Shown: positions 17,759-26,146 of the stretch, piece after piece | How the letters are laid out: each line of letters begins with the position of its first letter | How positions within the stretch are numbered: the stretch's first letter is position 1 | Assembly (NCBI RefSeq): GCF_020037025.1 | Contig: NZ_JAIQLH010000002.1 | Span: 1 to 64,000 of the forward strand | From: Streptomyces huiliensis | GTDB taxonomy: Bacteria > Actinomycetota > Actinomycetes > Streptomycetales > Streptomycetaceae | Reading direction: 5' to 3' | Length of the DNA stretch: 64,000 nucleotides | Made by a program: the position numbers and the translations under genes | Notes under the pieces: generated by a model | Database searches by the model: none | Told to the model about the DNA's origin: nothing | Seen by the model: the letters and a program-made list of their open reading frames with translations, nothing else

Positions 17759-18679
17759 TCAGGCCGCCTCCCGCCCGTCCCCCCGGCCCTCGAACACCCG
17801 GCCCCCGAACACCCCGTCCCGGCACATCTCCGCGAACCGCAGCGCCGCGCCCGTGAGTTCGACGCGCGCGTAGGCCGTCTGCTCCTGCCGCCACGCCGGG
17901 TCCACCGGTACGGCCACCGCCCCCGCCGTCGCCCGGGCCACGTGCACCGAGCAGGCGAGGACGCCGACGCCCGCCACCGCCAGCCGGACCGCCGTCGACG
18001 CGTGCTGCACCTCCATGGCGGTCAGCGGACGGAACCCGTGGCGCGCACACTCGCGGTCGAGCCACCGTTCACCGCCGATCACCGGTTCCAGGACGCAGCG
18101 CACCCAGGCGCGGCCGGCCAGCTCCGTGAGGCGGACCGGATCCGTACGCTCCGCCAGGGGGTCGTCCCGGGGGACGACGATCACGATCTCCTCCGCCCCC
18201 AGCGAGACCACCGGCCCCTCCCACCCCGCGGGCCGGGGGCCGACGGCGAGGTCGGCCACGCCCCGGCCCATGTGATCGCGCAGTTCGTCCGTGGTCAGGT
18301 ACTCGTGCAGGTGCAGCCGGATGCCGGGGAACTCGTGCCGCCAGCGGGCGAGGACCGGCGGCAGGGCGCCGATCGCGAGCGCGTGCAACGTCGCGACGTG
18401 CAGTTCGCCGCCCTCGGCCCCGGCGGCGGCCTTGGCCGCCCGGCGGGCCAGCCCGGCGCTCCGCACGGCGAGTTCGGCGTGCGGCAGGTAGGCGCGACCC
18501 ATGGGGGTCAGCCCGACCCCGCGCGGCAGCCGCTCCAGCAACCGCCCGCCCACCTCCCGTTCGAGCGCCTTGATCTGGTGGGACAAAGCGGACTGGGTGA
18601 CGTTGAGGGTCTCGGCGGCGCGCGTGAAGGACCGCTCCTCGACCACCGCCACCAGGTACTCCATCTGCCGCAGGCTCAC
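17759..18679 (-). CDS. LysR family transcriptional regulator
   Basis: A 306-residue LysR regulator. The HTH is at the N-terminus (LRQMEYLVAVVEERSFTRAA, then ETLNVTQSALSHQIKALERE). The co-inducer domain follows with DLAVGPRPAGW and EEIVIVVPRDDP. The GTG at 18679 follows GGGAGTGGGAG; longer in-frame options exist upstream. It is divergent from the lipoamide-dehydrogenase-like gene across a 94-bp gap, the usual LysR arrangement, so that gene is its most likely target. The ligand is unknown. Confidence 0.9.
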   Translation of the reverse strand: MSLRQMEYLVAVVEERSFTRAAETLNVTQSALSHQIKALEREVGGRLLERLPRGVGLTPMGRAYLPHAELAVRSAGLARRAAKAAAGAEGGELHVATLHALAIGALPPVLARWRHEFPGIRLHLHEYLTTDELRDHMGRGVADLAVGPRPAGWEGPVVSLGAEEIVIVVPRDDPLAERTDPVRLTELAGRAWVRCVLEPVIGGERWLDRECARHGFRPLTAMEVQHASTAVRLAVAGVGVLACSVHVARATAGAVAVPVDPAWRQEQTAYARVELTGAALRFAEMCRDGVFGGRVFEGRGDGREAA

Positions 18680-18773
18680 GACTCCCACTCCCCCATGCCC
18701 ATGAACGTCTCTCATCGCTCCGATCGAAACATTGCGTTGGACTCATATTCGCTGCTGGGCGGAGGGTTGGGGC

Positions 18774-20186
18774 ATGCATGAGACAGACGTCATCGTCATC
18801 GGCGGCGGCACCGGCGGCTACAGCACCGCGCTGCGCGCCGCGCACCTCGGTCTGGACGTGGTGCTCGCCGAACGCGACCTGGTCGGCGGCACCTGCCTGC
18901 ACCGGGGCTGCATTCCGAGCAAGGCGATGCTGCACGCGGCGGAGCTGGTGGACGGGATCACGGAGGGGCGCGAACGCTGGGGCGTGCGCGCCACGCTGGA
19001 GTCCGTCGACTGGGACGCGCTGACCGCCACCCGGGACGACATCGTCGGCCGCAACCACAAGGGCGTCGAGAGCCACCTGTCCCAGGCGGGCGTCCGCGTC
19101 GTCCGCGGCTCGGCCTCCCTCACGTCCGACCGGACGGTCCGGGTGGACAGCGGTGACGAGGCGGGTACGGAGTGGCGCGCCCGGCGCGGCATCGTCCTGG
19201 CCACGGGGTCGCGCCCGCGCACCCTGCCCGGCCTGGAGCCGGACGGCCGGCACGTGGTGACCAGCGACGACGCCCTCTTCGCACCCGGGCTGCCGGCGTC
19301 CGTCCTGGTGCTGGGCGGCGGCGCGATCGGCGTCGAGTACGCCTCGCTGCACCGGTCCATGGGCGCCCGCGTGACGCTGGTGGAGGCGGCCGACCGGCTG
19401 CTTCCACTGGAGGACGCGGACGTGAGCCGGCACCTCACCCGGGGCCTGAAGAAGCGCGGCATCGACGTGCAGACGGGCGCGCGCCTGGAGGAGGCCCACC
19501 CCTTCGAAGGCGGCGTCCGGGCGACGATCCGCACGGCGCGCGGCGAGGTCCGCGAACTGACCGTGCACCGCCTGCTGGTGGCCGTCGGCCGGGTGCCGGT
19601 GACCGACGGCCTGGGCCTGGCGGCGGCGGGACTCTCCACCGACGCCCGCGGCTTCCTCGCCCCCGCCGACTGGGCGCGCCTGGAGACGTCCGTCCCCGGC
19701 ATCCACGTGGTCGGCGACCTCCTGCCGCCGCCCTCCCTCGGCCTGGCCCACGCCTCGTTCGCCGAGGGCCTGGTCGTCGCCGAGACCCTCGCGGGCCACG
19801 ACCCGCGCCCGGTGGACTACGCGGCCGTCCCCCGCGTCACCTACTCCAGCCCGCAGACCGCCTCCGTCGGCCTCTCCGAGGAACAGGCCGTCGCCGCCGG
19901 CCACGACGTCAAGGTCAACTCCATGCCCCTCACCGGCACCGCCAAGGGCATGGTCCACGGCCAGGGCGGCATGGTGAAGGCCGTCGCGGACCAAACCGGC
20001 CGCATCCTCGGCGTCCACCTCGTCGGCCCCCACGTCTCCGAAATGATCGCCGAGGGCCAGCTGATGGTCGGCTGGGACGCGGAGGCTTCCGACGTCGCCC
20101 AGCACATCCACCCGCATCCGACGCTGTCGGAGGCGGTGGGCGAGGTGATGCTCTCGCTCGCGGGGCGGGGCCTGCACCAGGTCTGA
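18774..20186 (+). CDS. lpdA: Dihydrolipoyl dehydrogenase-type flavoprotein
   Basis: A 470-residue pyridine-nucleotide disulfide oxidoreductase that matches lipoamide dehydrogenase: FAD-binding VIVIGGGTGGYSTALRAA, redox-active disulfide GGTCLHRGCIPSK, NAD-binding VLVLGGGAIGVEYAS, and the C-terminal HIHPHPTLSE with the catalytic His. The ATG at 18774 follows GGAGGG. There is no E1/E2 dehydrogenase-complex gene nearby, so it is an orphan or auxiliary Lpd. It sits with its LysR neighbour between treY and treZ. A mercuric or other reductase is less likely given the HPHPT end. Confidence 0.88.
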   Translation: MHETDVIVIGGGTGGYSTALRAAHLGLDVVLAERDLVGGTCLHRGCIPSKAMLHAAELVDGITEGRERWGVRATLESVDWDALTATRDDIVGRNHKGVESHLSQAGVRVVRGSASLTSDRTVRVDSGDEAGTEWRARRGIVLATGSRPRTLPGLEPDGRHVVTSDDALFAPGLPASVLVLGGGAIGVEYASLHRSMGARVTLVEAADRLLPLEDADVSRHLTRGLKKRGIDVQTGARLEEAHPFEGGVRATIRTARGEVRELTVHRLLVAVGRVPVTDGLGLAAAGLSTDARGFLAPADWARLETSVPGIHVVGDLLPPPSLGLAHASFAEGLVVAETLAGHDPRPVDYAAVPRVTYSSPQTASVGLSEEQAVAAGHDVKVNSMPLTGTAKGMVHGQGGMVKAVADQTGRILGVHLVGPHVSEMIAEGQLMVGWDAEASDVAQHIHPHPTLSEAVGEVMLSLAGRGLHQV

Positions 20187-20195
20187 GCGGCGCGC

Positions 20196-20278
20196 GTCCT
20201 CGAACTCCCCCAGAGGGGGCACCCCCAACGGGTTGGATCAGCCCGTTGGGGGTGCCCCCTCTGGGGGAGTTCGAGGAC
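20196..20278. terminator. 37-bp perfect inverted repeat after lpdA
   Basis: Arms 20196-20232 and 20242-20278 are perfectly complementary over 37 bp with a 9-base loop (TTGGATCAG). The right flank continues with further GC-rich hairpins (CGCGGGGGCTTGCCCCCGCG). It lies between lpdA and treZ, so it probably ends lpdA transcription. Its length far exceeds a normal terminator, and it may instead be a copy of an interspersed palindromic repeat. Confidence 0.7.
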
Positions 20279-20377
20279 AGCGCCCGCAGGGCGCTTCGGG
20301 GGCGCGGGGGCTTGCCCCCGCGAGAAACGGGAAGGGGCGGGGCAGGGGCAACCCCACTCCGACCCGAGGAGCCGCCG

Positions 20378-22120
20378 GTGCTGTACGAGGTATGGGCCCC
20401 GCACGCCAAACGCGTCACGCTGCACACGGACGACGGCACGCACCCCATGCAACCCACCCCCACCCGCCCCGGCTGGTGGCACCGCGAAGCCCCCGGAACC
20501 CCGGACACCCGCTACGGCTTCGCCCTCGACGACACCCCGCCCCTCCCCGACCCCCGAGCCCGCCGCCTCCCCGACGGTCCCGACGGCCGGGCGGCCCCCA
20601 TCGACCCGGCGCACTGGAAGTGGCAGCACCCATGGCCGGGCCGTGCCCTCCCCGGCGCGATCCTCTACGAGCTCCACACCGGCACGTTCACCCAAGAAGG
20701 CACCTTCGAAGCCGCGACCCACCGCCTCCCCCACCTCGCCGCACTGGGCATCACCCACATCGAGCTGATGCCCGTCTGTCCGTTCCCCGGCCGGCATGGC
20801 TGGGGCTACGACGGGGTGGCGCCGTGGGCCGTCCACGAACCGTACGGCGGCCCGGACGGACTGCGCCGCTTCGTCGACGCGGCGCACGGGCACGGCCTCG
20901 GCGTCGTCCTGGACGTGGTCCACAACCACCTGGGCCCGTCCGGCAACCACCTCCCCGCCTTCGGCCCGTACTTCACCGACCGCCATCAGACCCCGTGGGG
21001 CGCGGCGGTGAACCTCGACGGCCCGGGATCGGCCGAAGTCCGGACGTACTTCATCGACAGCGCCCTCGCCTGGCTGCGGGACTACCGCCTGGACGGCCTC
21101 CGCCTGGACGCCGTCCACGCACTCGCGGACGACGGCCCGCGCCACTTCCTCGCCGACCTGTCCGAGGCCGTGGACGACCTCGCCGAACGCCTCGGCCGCC
21201 CCCTCTTCCTCATCGCCGAATCGGACCGCAACGACCCGGCCACCATCACCCCGCGCCCGGCCGGCGGCCTCGGCCTGCACGCCCAGTGGAACGACGACTT
21301 CCACCACGCCCTGCACACCGCGCTGACCGGCGAGTCCCAGGGCTACTACGCCGACTTCGCGGCGGACCCCGGGCAGGCCCTCACCAAGACGCTGCGCGGC
21401 GGCTTCTTCCACGACGGCACCCACTCGTCGTTCCGCGGCCGCCCGCACGGCCACCCCCTGGACCCGGCCACCACCCCCGCCCACCGCCTGCTCGGCTACG
21501 CCCAGACCCACGACCAGATCGGCAACCGCGCCCTGGGCGACCGCCTGGCCGCCCGCCTCTCCCCCGGCCTCCTCGCCTGCGCCGCCGCACTGGTGCTGTG
21601 CGCGCCGTTCACGCCGATGCTCTTCATGGGCGAGGAGTGGGGAGCCCGGACGCCGTGGCAGTACTTCACCGACCACACCGACCCGGAGCTGGCCGAGGCC
21701 GTACGCCGCGGCAGGCGCCGCGAGTTCGCCGCCCACGGCTGGCCCGCGGAGGACGTCCCCGACCCCCAGTCCCCGGCCACCCGGCTCCGCTCCTGCCTCG
21801 ACTGGGACGAGTCACACCGCACCCCGCACGCCGAACTCCTCGCCTGGTACCGCCAGTTGATCGCCCTCCGCCACACGGAACCGGCCCTCACCACCCCGGA
21901 CTGGACGGACACGGCCCCCACCGCGACCCCCGACCGATGCGTCACCTTCCACCGCGGCCCCCTCCTCATAGCCGCCAACCTCGCCCGCACCCCCGCCGAA
22001 CTCCCCGTCCCCCCGACCACCCGCGTCCTGGCCGCCTGGCGCCCCCTCCCGCCCCCGGACGAACGCGGCCTGCTCCACCTCCCCCCGGAGTCGGCGGCGA
22101 TCCTGCGGACGGGCGGATGA
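20378..22120 (+). CDS. treZ: Malto-oligosyltrehalose trehalohydrolase TreZ
   Basis: A 580-residue GH13 enzyme that releases trehalose from maltooligosyltrehalose. The GTG at 20378 follows CGAGGAG and begins the CBM48-like domain (LYEVWAPHAKRVTL). The barrel shows GWGYDGVAPWAVHEPYGGP, DVVHNHLGPSGNHLP, the nucleophile in LDGLRLDAVHAL, the acid/base Glu in LIAESDRNDP and the stabilising Asp in YAQTHDQIGNRALGDR, all TreZ-like. MLFMGEEWGA occurs late. The upstream frame stays open for over 1 kb but is the shadow of lpdA. It completes the TreX/Y/Z-type trehalose route. Confidence 0.94.
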   Translation: MLYEVWAPHAKRVTLHTDDGTHPMQPTPTRPGWWHREAPGTPDTRYGFALDDTPPLPDPRARRLPDGPDGRAAPIDPAHWKWQHPWPGRALPGAILYELHTGTFTQEGTFEAATHRLPHLAALGITHIELMPVCPFPGRHGWGYDGVAPWAVHEPYGGPDGLRRFVDAAHGHGLGVVLDVVHNHLGPSGNHLPAFGPYFTDRHQTPWGAAVNLDGPGSAEVRTYFIDSALAWLRDYRLDGLRLDAVHALADDGPRHFLADLSEAVDDLAERLGRPLFLIAESDRNDPATITPRPAGGLGLHAQWNDDFHHALHTALTGESQGYYADFAADPGQALTKTLRGGFFHDGTHSSFRGRPHGHPLDPATTPAHRLLGYAQTHDQIGNRALGDRLAARLSPGLLACAAALVLCAPFTPMLFMGEEWGARTPWQYFTDHTDPELAEAVRRGRRREFAAHGWPAEDVPDPQSPATRLRSCLDWDESHRTPHAELLAWYRQLIALRHTEPALTTPDWTDTAPTATPDRCVTFHRGPLLIAANLARTPAELPVPPTTRVLAAWRPLPPPDERGLLHLPPESAAILRTGG

Positions 22121-22159
22121 CCGGCGCCCGCTGATAGCCAACAGCTGATCGCCGCCCCA

Positions 22160-22193
22160 GGGCCGAACGGCCCCGAAGGGAGCCGTTCGGCCC
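22160..22193. terminator. Terminator hairpin between treZ and msrB
   Basis: GGGCCGAACGGC (22160-22171) and GCCGTTCGGCCC (22182-22193) form a perfect 12-bp stem with a 10-base loop. The converging genes treZ and msrB make it a probable bidirectional terminator. No long T-run follows, as is usual in Streptomyces. The remainder of 22121-22437 shows no gene. Confidence 0.75.
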
Positions 22194-22437
22194 TCCTGCG
22201 CCGGGCGCCGGGCAGGGCAGGGTTGGGGGTGACCGACCGGGGGATCGTCCTCGGTCGTGGCAGGGGCCGGCCGGCCATCCCTCACCCGCCCGGCCGGACG
22301 GTCCCGGCCGCGGCCCCCTCCGTTCGTTCACCGGCCGTCCGGCCGTCGGCGCCCCCCGTCGCCAGGCGGCCGGGCACGGCCTCCCCGGCGGCGGACGGCC
22401 GGTTCAGGCGGATGGCGGGTTCAGGCGGACGGCGGGT

Positions 22438-22854
22438 TCACTCGCCCTGCTCGCCCGCCGGCTCCAGGCGCAGCGCGATGCTGTTGATGCAGTAGCGCTG
22501 GTCCGTCGGGGTCGGGTAGCCCTCGCCCTCGAAGACGTGGCCGAGGTGGGATCCGCAGCGGGCGCAGCGGACCTCGACGCGGACCATGCCGTGCGAGCGG
22601 TCCTCGAGGAGCTCGACGGCGTCGGAGTCCTTGGGGTCGTAGAAGCTCGGCCAGCCGCAGTGGCTCGCGAACTTCTCGGTGGAGCGGAAGAGTTCGGCTC
22701 CGCAGGCGCGGCAGGAGTAGACGCCGGCCGTCGTCGTGTCCGTGTACTCGCCGCGGAACGCCGGTTCCGTACCGGCGCGGCGGAGTACCTGGTACTCCGC
22801 CGGCGTCAGTTCCGCGCGCCACTGCTCGTCCGTCTTCTCGACCTCGTAGGGCAT
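22438..22854 (-). CDS. msrB: Peptide-methionine (R)-S-oxide reductase MsrB
   Basis: A 138-residue enzyme that reduces the R epimer of methionine sulfoxide in proteins. Two zinc-binding CxxC pairs are present (CRACG and CARCGSHLGHVF), and the catalytic Cys lies in RYCINSIAL. The GWPSFYDP segment is part of the substrate pocket. The length is typical for a stand-alone MsrB. It follows murC by 58 bp in the same direction and is probably cotranscribed with it. Confidence 0.96.
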   Translation of the reverse strand: MPYEVEKTDEQWRAELTPAEYQVLRRAGTEPAFRGEYTDTTTAGVYSCRACGAELFRSTEKFASHCGWPSFYDPKDSDAVELLEDRSHGMVRVEVRCARCGSHLGHVFEGEGYPTPTDQRYCINSIALRLEPAGEQGE

Positions 22855-22866
22855 GGGCCGTACGTC

Positions 22867-22911
22867 CTCTCGGGACTCTCGGAGCTCTCGGGGCTCTCGG
22901 GGCTCTCGGGG
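22867..22911. repeat. Five 9-bp tandem repeats between murC and msrB
   Basis: The unit CTCTCGGGG (or a one-base variant) occurs five times in a row. On the coding strand this reads as CCCCGAGAG copies leading up to the msrB ribosome site. Copy number could vary by slippage and tune msrB translation; that is speculative. Confidence 0.8.
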
Positions 22912-22912
22912 G

Positions 22913-24310
22913 TCAGCTCTCCAGGCGGGCCAGGATCCGCGGACCGAGGTCCGTGACGTCCCCCGCGCCCATGGTGAGAACGAGGTCGCCGGGGCGGACC
23001 ATTCCCGCCAGGACGTCGGGGACGGCGGCCATGTCGTGCTCGGCGCGCACGTCGGCGCCGGCCGCCCGGGCCGCGTCGATGATCATGTCGCTGGTGACGC
23101 CGGGGATCGGGTCCTCGCGCGCCGGGTAGATGTCGAGGACGACGGAGGCGTCGGCGAGGGCCAGCGCCTGTCCCATCTCGGTGCCGAGCTCCTGGGTGCG
23201 GCTGAACAGGTGGGGCTGGAAGACCACCAGGACGCGGGAGCCGGCCGCGGCGCCACGCATGGCCTCCAGGTCGGCGGTCATCTCGGTGGGGTGGTGCGCG
23301 TACGAGTCGATGACCTGCGCGCCGGCGGCCTCGCCCTTGAGCTGGAGGCGGCGGCCCACGCCGGTGTACTTGCCGAGGGCGGCGGCCAGGTCGGCGGCCG
23401 GGATGCCCAACGCGACACCGGCGGCGAGGGCGGCGACGGCGTTGTGGGCGTAGTGCCGGCCGGGGACGGAGACGCCGAAGGTGAGCTCACGGCCGTCGAG
23501 CAGCACGGTGACCTCGCTGGTCAGGCCGCGCGGGGTGACGTCGAGGACACGGACGTCGGCGCCCTCCGACTCGCCGTAGGTGACGACCCGGATGCCGTCG
23601 GTGCGCCCGGCGAGGCGGCGGGTCAGCTCCTGGGCGCCCTCCTGGTCGGCCGCGACGACGAGCGTGCCGCCCGGGCGGATCCGGCCCACGAAGATCTCGA
23701 ACGACTCGTGGATCTCCTCCATCGAGGCGTAGTTCGCGTGGTGGTCCAGCTCCGCGTTGAGGATGATCGCGACCTCGGGCGCGTACTTGTGGAAGCTGCG
23801 GTCGCTCTCGTCCGCCTCCGCCACGAAGATCTCGCCCGCGCCGTGCCGGGCGTTGGTGCCGGGCCCGTGCAGGTCGCCGCCGATGGCGTACGACGGGTCG
23901 AGCGCGAGCGCGTCCAGCGCCACCGCCAGCATCGACGTGGTGGTCGTCTTGCCGTGCGTGCCCGCGACGGCGATCGGGCGCAGGCCGTCCATCAGGCGGG
24001 CGAGCGCGTCCGAGCGGTGGACGACCGGGATGCCGCGCTCGGCGGCGGCGGACAGCTCGGGGTTGTCCTGCCGGATGGCGCTGGAGACGACGACGCAGGT
24101 GGCGTCCTCGGCGAGGTGCTCGGCGGCGTGCCCGATGTGGACCGTGACGCCGAGGGCGCGCAGCGCCGCCGCGGTCGCGGACTCCTTCGCGTCACTGCCC
24201 GCCACCTGGGCGCCGCGCTGGGCGAGGATCTTCGCGATGCCCGACATGCCGGCGCCGCCGATGCCGATGAAGTGCGGGCGGTCCATCGTCTTGGGGACGG
24301 CCGGTGCCAT
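22913..24310 (-). CDS. murC: UDP-N-acetylmuramate-L-alanine ligase MurC
   Basis: A 465-residue cytoplasmic enzyme that adds L-Ala to UDP-MurNAc, the first amino acid of the peptidoglycan stem. The N-terminal Rossmann domain has HFIGIGGAGMSGIAKIL, and the Mur ATP loop reads VAGTHGKTTTTSMLA. Other family motifs are DESDRSFHKYAP, LDHHANYASMEE and the C-terminal YAHHPTEM and QPHLFSRTQEL. The ATG at 24310 follows GGGAG. It lies outside the division/cell-wall cluster here, next to msrB. Confidence 0.96.
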   Translation of the reverse strand: MAPAVPKTMDRPHFIGIGGAGMSGIAKILAQRGAQVAGSDAKESATAAALRALGVTVHIGHAAEHLAEDATCVVVSSAIRQDNPELSAAAERGIPVVHRSDALARLMDGLRPIAVAGTHGKTTTTSMLAVALDALALDPSYAIGGDLHGPGTNARHGAGEIFVAEADESDRSFHKYAPEVAIILNAELDHHANYASMEEIHESFEIFVGRIRPGGTLVVAADQEGAQELTRRLAGRTDGIRVVTYGESEGADVRVLDVTPRGLTSEVTVLLDGRELTFGVSVPGRHYAHNAVAALAAGVALGIPAADLAAALGKYTGVGRRLQLKGEAAGAQVIDSYAHHPTEMTADLEAMRGAAAGSRVLVVFQPHLFSRTQELGTEMGQALALADASVVLDIYPAREDPIPGVTSDMIIDAARAAGADVRAEHDMAAVPDVLAGMVRPGDLVLTMGAGDVTDLGPRILARLES

Positions 24311-24424
24311 GTGCGGTGCTCCCTGGTTGTTCTCGGCTGCTGCGGTCGTCCCCGGGGGTCCGGGGACTGTGACTGCGCCGATTCTCGCACCCGGTGCCGG
24401 CGGGGTGGCCTCCGGCCGGGTGGG

Positions 24425-24551
24425 GATGCCCCAGCCCCGCCCTTCGCCGATTCCCGGGGGCTGCGCCCCCAGACCCCCGAAACCGCGCTTCGCGTGGTTG
24501 TCCCCAAACGCCGGACGGGCTGGTTTGTCAGCCCGTCCGGCGGCAAACTCA
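24425..24551. repeat. Interspersed palindromic repeat, copy 1 (partial)
   Basis: The stretch closely matches the left half of the repeat at 27244-27452: a GCCC-rich start, CTTCGCCGATTCC, GGGGGCTGCGCCCCC, AACCGCGCT and ACGCCGGACGGGCTG. It ends in a perfect 12-bp hairpin, CCGGACGGGCTG (24511-24522) with CAGCCCGTCCGG (24529-24540). It occupies the gap upstream of murC, where bases 24311-24424 carry the promoter region. Confidence 0.8.
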
Positions 24552-24596
24552 CCTGTCCGGATGGCCTCGGGCGGGCGGTCCCCTTTGACGTCCGGG

Positions 24597-25088
24597 CTAC
24601 TCCTCGTTCGCGTCCTCCCCGTCCTCGTCCGCGTGCGCGTACAGCTTGAGGACGGGCACGCCGACCTTGTGGCGGGCGCGGGAGGCCCAGTCGCGGTGGA
24701 AGAACTCCTCGACGAGGTGGGGTGCGGTCAGCACGATCACCTCGTCGGCGTGGGTCTGCTCGACGACGGAACGGAGCAGGTCCAGCGGGTGGTCGTCGAT
24801 GATCTGGCCGACCGCCTCGCTGCCGGCCCCGCGCAGGAGGCGCAGGGAGTGCTCCAGGGCGAGGGCGGCGGGCCGCAGCGCCGCCTCGCCCTCGGGCTCG
24901 TCCGCCTCGTGGACGGCCTGTTCCAGCTCGCCGAGGGCGACGTCGTCGATGGCGCGCAGCAGCCGGTCCTCGGCGCCTCTGGGCTGCATCAGGACCACGA
25001 AGGACATGTCGTCGTCATGCAGGCCGGTGACGAAGTCGACGTCCGTCGCGGACAGCGGCTGTTCGATCATCAATACGCTCGTGAACAC
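24597..25088 (-). CDS. Conserved actinobacterial protein of unknown function
   Basis: A 163-residue protein of a family I know from Streptomyces genomes, where it is often labelled indole-3-glycerol-phosphate synthase. The sequence lacks TrpC motifs, so I do not adopt that name. The GTG at 25088 follows AGGAGAAGGG. The alternation of helices and strands, with VGQIIDDHPLDLLRSVVEQTHADEVIVLTAP, suggests a Rossmann- or UspA-like alpha/beta fold. WASRARHKVGVPVLKLYAH is the most conserved-looking part. The acidic C-terminus is probably disordered. Role unknown. Confidence 0.75.
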   Translation of the reverse strand: MFTSVLMIEQPLSATDVDFVTGLHDDDMSFVVLMQPRGAEDRLLRAIDDVALGELEQAVHEADEPEGEAALRPAALALEHSLRLLRGAGSEAVGQIIDDHPLDLLRSVVEQTHADEVIVLTAPHLVEEFFHRDWASRARHKVGVPVLKLYAHADEDGEDANEE

Positions 25089-25271
25089 GGTCGGCGCCCT
25101 TCTCCTCCGTGGGCCCGGGCCCACACAGAAACCATCCTGCGCGTGCTCCCTCGGAGCCCGCTGTTTCGAACCCGTGCCCCCGGGGGAGCGTCCGACACAA
25201 TTCTGCCCGCCGGACGATAAGCGGAACAGAGGATTCCGCCGATTGTCAGATGCCGGTCGTGGAACCGACCG

Positions 25272-26051
25272 TCAGGCCGCACCCGTCCGGTAGCGCGTGA
25301 ACAGGAAACCGTCCTGCTCCAGCACCGACGCCAGCGCGAACGACCGCGGCACCTCCAGCGGGGGCCCGCCGGCGATCCGGGGCGCGATCCCGGCGGCGAC
25401 CATGGGCGCGAGCGACAGGCACAGCTCGTCCAGCACCCCCGCCGCCGCGAACTGCCCGAGCAGCCGCGGCCCGCCCTCGGTCAGCAGCCGCGGCAGCCCG
25501 CGCGCGGCCAGCAGCTCCGGTATCCGCGCCACGTCCACCGTCCTCCCCTCGCCGGCCACGACGACCTCCACGCCCGCCGCGGCGGCCGCGTCGCGCCGCT
25601 CGGCGGGGGCCGCCTCGCCCGTCAGCACCAGGGTCGGCACCAGCGGCTCGGCGAACAGCGGCAGCGAGAAGTCCAGGTCGAGCCCGGCGCTCACCACCGC
25701 GATCACCGGCGCCGGCGACTGGCCGAGCCCGGCCCGCCGGGCGGCGAACGCCTCGCGGGCGCGCGCCGGGCGGTAGCCCTCCTGCCGGACGGTCTCGGCA
25801 CCGACCACGACGGCGTCGGCGAGCGCGCGCAGCGTACCGAAGATCCGCATGTCCGCGGCCGACGACAGCGGCTGCGAGCGGCCCTCGTGGTGGGCGGCGC
25901 CGTCGAGCGACGAGACCATGTTGGCGCGCAGCCAGGGGCGCCCCTCGGCGACGAACTCGGGGTAGGCGTAGAGGCCGGCCAGTTCGTCGAGCCCCCACTC
26001 GCGGTCCTCGAGGTCGGCGGGCACGGTGGGCACAGGGAACAGGCGTCGCAT
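25272..26051 (-). CDS. Pyrimidine/dihydrofolate reductase-family protein (RibD C-terminal-like)
   Basis: A 259-residue protein with the DHFR/RibD-C fold. Family features are the N-terminal ANMVSSLDGAAHHEGRSQPLSS, ADAVVVGAETVRQEGY for NADP binding, and LLTEGGPRLLGQFAAAGVLDELCLS near the end. It may reduce a deazaflavin/riboflavin-type pyrimidine or another substrate; there is no RibD deaminase domain and no riboflavin gene nearby. The ATG at 26051 begins MRRLFPV. Bases 25089-25271 are a promoter gap. Confidence 0.85.
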   Translation of the reverse strand: MRRLFPVPTVPADLEDREWGLDELAGLYAYPEFVAEGRPWLRANMVSSLDGAAHHEGRSQPLSSAADMRIFGTLRALADAVVVGAETVRQEGYRPARAREAFAARRAGLGQSPAPVIAVVSAGLDLDFSLPLFAEPLVPTLVLTGEAAPAERRDAAAAAGVEVVVAGEGRTVDVARIPELLAARGLPRLLTEGGPRLLGQFAAAGVLDELCLSLAPMVAAGIAPRIAGGPPLEVPRSFALASVLEQDGFLFTRYRTGAA

Positions 26052-26146
26052 AGGTGGGAGTGTGACACGGCCCGCGGTCCCGGGTGTGACATGCCTCGCT
26101 CCGCTCCCGGCCGTCCCGCGCCCGTCAGCGGCTACGCTGGAGAGTT

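Noticed and set aside
24597..25088. The label indole-3-glycerol-phosphate synthase often given to this protein family
   Set aside because: The length and motifs do not match TrpC, so no enzymatic name is given.
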